From: Penicillium oxalicum
Lineage: Eukaryota > Ascomycota > Eurotiomycetes > Eurotiales > Aspergillaceae
Length of the DNA stretch: 64,000 nucleotides
NCBI RefSeq assembly: GCF_001723175.1
Contig: NC_064650.1
Location: 5,332,001 to 5,396,000, forward strand
Direction: 5' to 3'
Part shown: one piece after another, positions 61,101 through 64,000 of the stretch
How the letters are laid out: every line of letters begins with the position of its first letter
Numbering within the stretch: position 1 is the stretch's first letter
Program-made: the position numbers and the translations under genes
Notes under the pieces: generated by a model
Told to the model about the DNA's origin: nothing
What the model saw: only the letters and a program-made list of their open reading frames with translations
Databases searched by the model: none

Positions 61101-61472
61101 TCCTATTCAAACCGAGCATCAACACCTCATTCCCATTGTATTATTTTTTTTCCAGATCCCGTGCAATGACTCACTGATCCCAGCGCGATTGAAGCAGCCG
61201 CCAGTCCAATCAGACCACCATTCCGAGCGTGCGGCTGGTGTACAGCGTAGGCATAGTCATGGCATAGCTGCTCGACGATTTTTCCAATTCTCTCTGCATC
61301 TCCTTTGAAAACGGCATCTCGGACGATTTTTTCTAACCTGAGGCAAAATAATGTTTGGTCAGTCTCGGCATGGTAGTAGCTCTGCTCAAAGTGCAATCCC
61401 GTACTCTAAAGCTCCTTGCTTTCTCTTGTCATAGAGCTTGTCGTTGAGTAATCGCTGTATGGAGTGATCCAT
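58144..61472 (-). CDS. vac14: Vac14, scaffold of the PI(3,5)P2 kinase complex
   Basis: Ten exons: 61472-61405, 61337-61175, 61102-60932, 60874-60181, 60124-59352, 59301-59197, 59136-59018, 58962-58883, 58832-58673 and 58591-58144, all in phase, giving 926 residues. The start [20 protein letters not shown] and the HEAT-type segments ([14 protein letters not shown] region, [20 protein letters not shown]) are typical. The middle has [40 protein letters not shown] and [20 protein letters not shown]. The Fab1/Fig4-binding C-terminal domain ([20 protein letters not shown], then [20 protein letters not shown]) precedes a disordered Ser/Gly-rich tail. Vac14 holds Fab1 and Fig4 at the vacuole membrane. 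Intron 7 has an unusual GTTGGT donor, and introns 5, 6 and 8 are only 50-56 nt. TGACGTAA lies about 260 bp upstream. Confidence 0.94.
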
Positions 61473-62409
61473 CGCTCCAACGTCGGGAGAAGATAGCTGT
61501 TGGAAGCACCGACTAGGCACTGGTCATGGTGGTGAGGTGGTTTCCACTTTGCCCAAAGCTCCTCTTGTCTCGACCTGTAGACGTGACGGCCACTGATGAA
61601 TAGACAAGGAAGGTTTCTGGTTTGAGCCGCTATGTGCTACGGCCGTATCGCGTGTCGATCAAATCAACAGCCTCGAGGGGGGGGGAGGAGGTGTGTTGTC
61701 AACGCGGAGATGGAGGTGTCCAAGCGTCGAGTGACGTAAGTCAGCAACGGAGGTCTGGTCTTTCAGGGCTGAGATAGCTCGCAGCTACCTACCTTCCGCA
61801 ACAACGAGAAGAGAAGAGACTGCAGGAGGTTTTTTTTTAAAAACAAAGAAAAAAGTATGGTCGGAGATGGGTCATATGAAGATGAACATGATTGTCAACA
61901 CTTTTATCAGCAGTGGAATCCACTTGAGCTAGAGCTCACTAGCGCTCGTGTGCAAACCGTATCGGCTACGGTAGACAGTTGCTGTACGCCCAGATTGCGG
62001 TCCAACCTTATTGCCGTGCGTTGCGGCGTCAGGCACGCATGCAGCCACTAACCCCTCGCTTGTCTTGTGCTGTGTAGATATTGCGAAGATGAATTATGAG
62101 CTATGGCTGGAGGATCTGATTGGACTCATTGTTGAAAAGGCGACAACGATGAGGCTTCTATGGAAATAAATTCTCCGCGATTGCTAGGTAGTACACTCAG
62201 CGGCTACAGGGATGCCGGGGATGGTGTCCCAATGGAGGTCTTCCACTTGAGCCTCAACAAAACCTTACTCGAGTGGCTGCCAAAGGCAGAGTTACGCCCA
62301 CGTATTTAATAGCACTACTGATGGAAGTGAAATTAGGTATGAATCTTTGCCGAGAGTGCATAATGCTTGGTGTTTTCTACCAAAATGGAATCAGCAAGGG
62401 TCTAATTAC
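61473..62409. other. VAC14 promoter and RAD54 3' flank
   Basis: 937 bp. Contains a 9-G run at 61677-61685, TGACGTAA at 61732-61739 and a short A/T homopolymer pair near 61831. No gene seen. Confidence 0.6.
61732..61739 (+). promoter_or_regulatory. TGACGTAA, CRE/bZIP-like site upstream of VAC14
   Basis: Octamer identical to those at 2044 and 54631, about 260 bp upstream of the VAC14 start. Function inferred from the motif only. Confidence 0.3.
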
Positions 62410-64000
62410 TTAATGACTGATATACTGGAAGACCGAGGACACATCTCTCTCGCCAGTCTCCTGCCGGATGAGCAAGTCCTGAATCTTAGCCAGCGGACCA
62501 TTCTCCCCATTATTGACAAAGTGATTCCATGAACTGGTGTCGCCATAAAGCATCGCAGGCGCCTTGACAAATTGGGTACCATCCTCACGACAACGCTTGC
62601 ACTTGAACGTATCGTGTGTGTCACTGCGAGTCTCGGGCTTGAACTGAAACAGTTCTCGTAGAGACTCAAGAGAGAAATGGCGCTCAACATCCTCTGCGGA
62701 GTCAACCACACAGGAGGAAAGAGACTGCTTGTGAGATTGACGTTGGAAAATTTTCTCCTCGATTGATCCCGTAGCGATAAATCGATAGACAAAACAGTCT
62801 TTCTTCTGGCCGTCACGCCAGACGCGGGCCAGGGCTTGCTGGTCAGCGGCCGGGTTCCAGTCGGGGTCAAATAGAACCAGCCGGTTGGCACCGATGAGGT
62901 TGAGACCACATCCTCCAGCCTTACTACTGAGAAGGAAAATGAACTCTTCGCCATCCGGGTTGTTGAACTTATCCACAAGCTTGGTTCGCTTTTTGATATT
63001 CATGGTGCCATCCAGTCGCAGGCTGCCATACCCACGCGACCGGCATAACTTCTCGAACAGATCGAGAGTTTGTGTGTAGTTGCTGATGAGCACAATCTTG
63101 TCATTTGTGTCTTGCCGGATCCGGGCAAGCATGCGGTCCAGCACCATCATTTTGCCCGAATACCACGTCTTAACGTCCCGGTCACGTCCACGGGCTTCTG
63201 GAGGGGCATAATCCTCCGGGAAAGTGTGTTCACAACCAGGAAGATCCTCGGACAGGTTCAGAAGATCTGGGTGGTTGCAAAGCTTCTTTAAAATGCCGAT
63301 CGCCTTCAACGGCTGACTGCCTTTCCCTCGAAGCAGACTGCGAATCTCGGGGCTTTGGATAAAGTGGTTGTAGAGATCCAGCTGGAAGGGGGCCATATTA
63401 CAGAAAACCACATGCTCGTACTTCACAGGCAGGTACTTGGACAAGATGTCGTTCGTGCGGCGGATGATGAACTTGTTGACGATAGCCGACAGCTCTCGCA
63501 GACGTTCATCACCTAGCTTTCTGTCCTCTTCGGTGCCGGCGGCATCCCGACCACGAAGAATGGGGATTTCGAATCTCTTTCTGAACTCATTCTGTGAGCC
63601 CAGAAGATTAGGGTTGGCGAAATGAAGTAAGGAAAAGTATTCAGACAAGTCATTCTGGATGGGTGTGCCGGACAGGATGACACGACGGCTGACATTGAGA
63701 CTGTTCAAAGCCATCCATGTCAAGCTTTCTTTGTTTTTGAGCCGATGTCCTTCGTCGCATAGAAGGAGACCGATCGGGGTATCCTTGAGAGCGTCGACAT
63801 ACATACGAAGTGTCTCGTATGACACAATGAGCACAGGTCTCACAACACTGCGACCTGAGGCAATGGCCCACTGCTTGATCTGCGAGGTGAGCTCGGCTTT
63901 GGTGGCCTTGCCGTCAATGGCAAAGGGGGTTGTTGCGTCTTTGCCGAGCCACTTCGTCAATTCATTTGCCCAATTACCCACCAGACTGGACGGACATGCG
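62410..64000 (-). CDS. rad54: DNA repair translocase Rad54 (5' end beyond window)
   Basis: A single open exon of 530 codons reaches the right edge; the sequence before it reads CPSSLVGNWANELTKWLG, so the nucleotide-binding motif I lies outside. Present are the SWI2/SNF2 motifs II (LLLCDEGHRLKN), III (VILSGTPIQNDLSEYFSLLH), IV-V (KIVLISNYTQTLDLFEKLCR and LLSSKAGGCGLNLIGANRLV) and VI (QALARVWRDGQKKDCFVYRF). The Rad54-specific NKFIIRRTNDILSKYLPVKY and LRGKGSQPLKAIGILKKLCN separate it from other SNF2 proteins. The C-terminus has the CKRC plus His-rich end of Rad54. Rad54 drives Rad51-dependent homologous recombination by remodelling duplex DNA. The stop is at 62410-62412. Confidence 0.95.
   Translation of the reverse strand, partial: ACPSSLVGNWANELTKWLGKDATTPFAIDGKATKAELTSQIKQWAIASGRSVVRPVLIVSYETLRMYVDALKDTPIGLLLCDEGHRLKNKESLTWMALNSLNVSRRVILSGTPIQNDLSEYFSLLHFANPNLLGSQNEFRKRFEIPILRGRDAAGTEEDRKLGDERLRELSAIVNKFIIRRTNDILSKYLPVKYEHVVFCNMAPFQLDLYNHFIQSPEIRSLLRGKGSQPLKAIGILKKLCNHPDLLNLSEDLPGCEHTFPEDYAPPEARGRDRDVKTWYSGKMMVLDRMLARIRQDTNDKIVLISNYTQTLDLFEKLCRSRGYGSLRLDGTMNIKKRTKLVDKFNNPDGEEFIFLLSSKAGGCGLNLIGANRLVLFDPDWNPAADQQALARVWRDGQKKDCFVYRFIATGSIEEKIFQRQSHKQSLSSCVVDSAEDVERHFSLESLRELFQFKPETRSDTHDTFKCKRCREDGTQFVKAPAMLYGDTSSWNHFVNNGENGPLAKIQDLLIRQETGERDVSSVFQYISH

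Overview
This 64 kb window is nuclear DNA of a filamentous ascomycete, most likely a eurotiomycete (Aspergillus/Penicillium-type). The genes have many short GT-AG introns, mostly 50-130 nt. The proteins are eukaryotic, and several are closest in character to Aspergillus relatives, for example an MpkB-type MAP kinase with a TEY activation loop, a NUO-40-type complex I subunit and a fungal DAM1. I cannot name the species. Almost every gene is split, so I rebuilt exon chains by reading splice sites and checking phase. Most chains close exactly from ATG to stop.

Layout from left to right: YTP1-like membrane protein (minus, runs off the left edge); a gene-poor 7.3 kb stretch with two broken coding-like relics; RPS29 (plus, five exons); UBP8 SAGA deubiquitinase (minus); DAM1 kinetochore subunit (minus); CRAL-TRIO/Sec14-like protein (plus); HINT-type HIT hydrolase (minus); flavin monooxygenase (minus); complex I 40 kDa subunit (plus); HEM4 uroporphyrinogen-III synthase (plus); MpkB MAP kinase (minus); a 4.9 kb gene-free gap; SEC24 (minus); kinesin-10/Kid-like motor (plus); monocarboxylate-type MFS transporter (minus); a small conserved protein in a gene-poor 6.6 kb stretch (minus); ATM1 mitochondrial ABC transporter (minus), divergent from AIM24 (plus); an F-box-like protein carrying a tandem duplication (minus); VAC14 (minus); RAD54 (minus, 5' end beyond the right edge).

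This is a housekeeping landscape, not an island or a secondary-metabolite cluster. No transposon, CRISPR array, rRNA or convincing tRNA was found. Mitochondrial functions recur (NUO-40, HEM4, ATM1, AIM24, perhaps the CRAL-TRIO protein). ATM1 and AIM24 share one short divergent promoter. Other genes serve secretion and endomembranes (SEC24, VAC14), chromosomes (DAM1, kinesin, RAD54, UBP8), and signalling and translation (mpkB, RPS29).

I did not find a clearly new biological system. The observations most worth checking are: a perfect 11-bp stem inside the last RPS29 intron; a 12-mer shared by the YTP1 and ATM1/AIM24 promoters; a CRAL-TRIO gene with two in-frame starts separated by a presequence and membrane anchor; a very young 72-bp in-frame duplication; an ATM1 splice acceptor buried in a homopolymer; very small exons; and many long poly-C/poly-G tracts confined to non-coding DNA.
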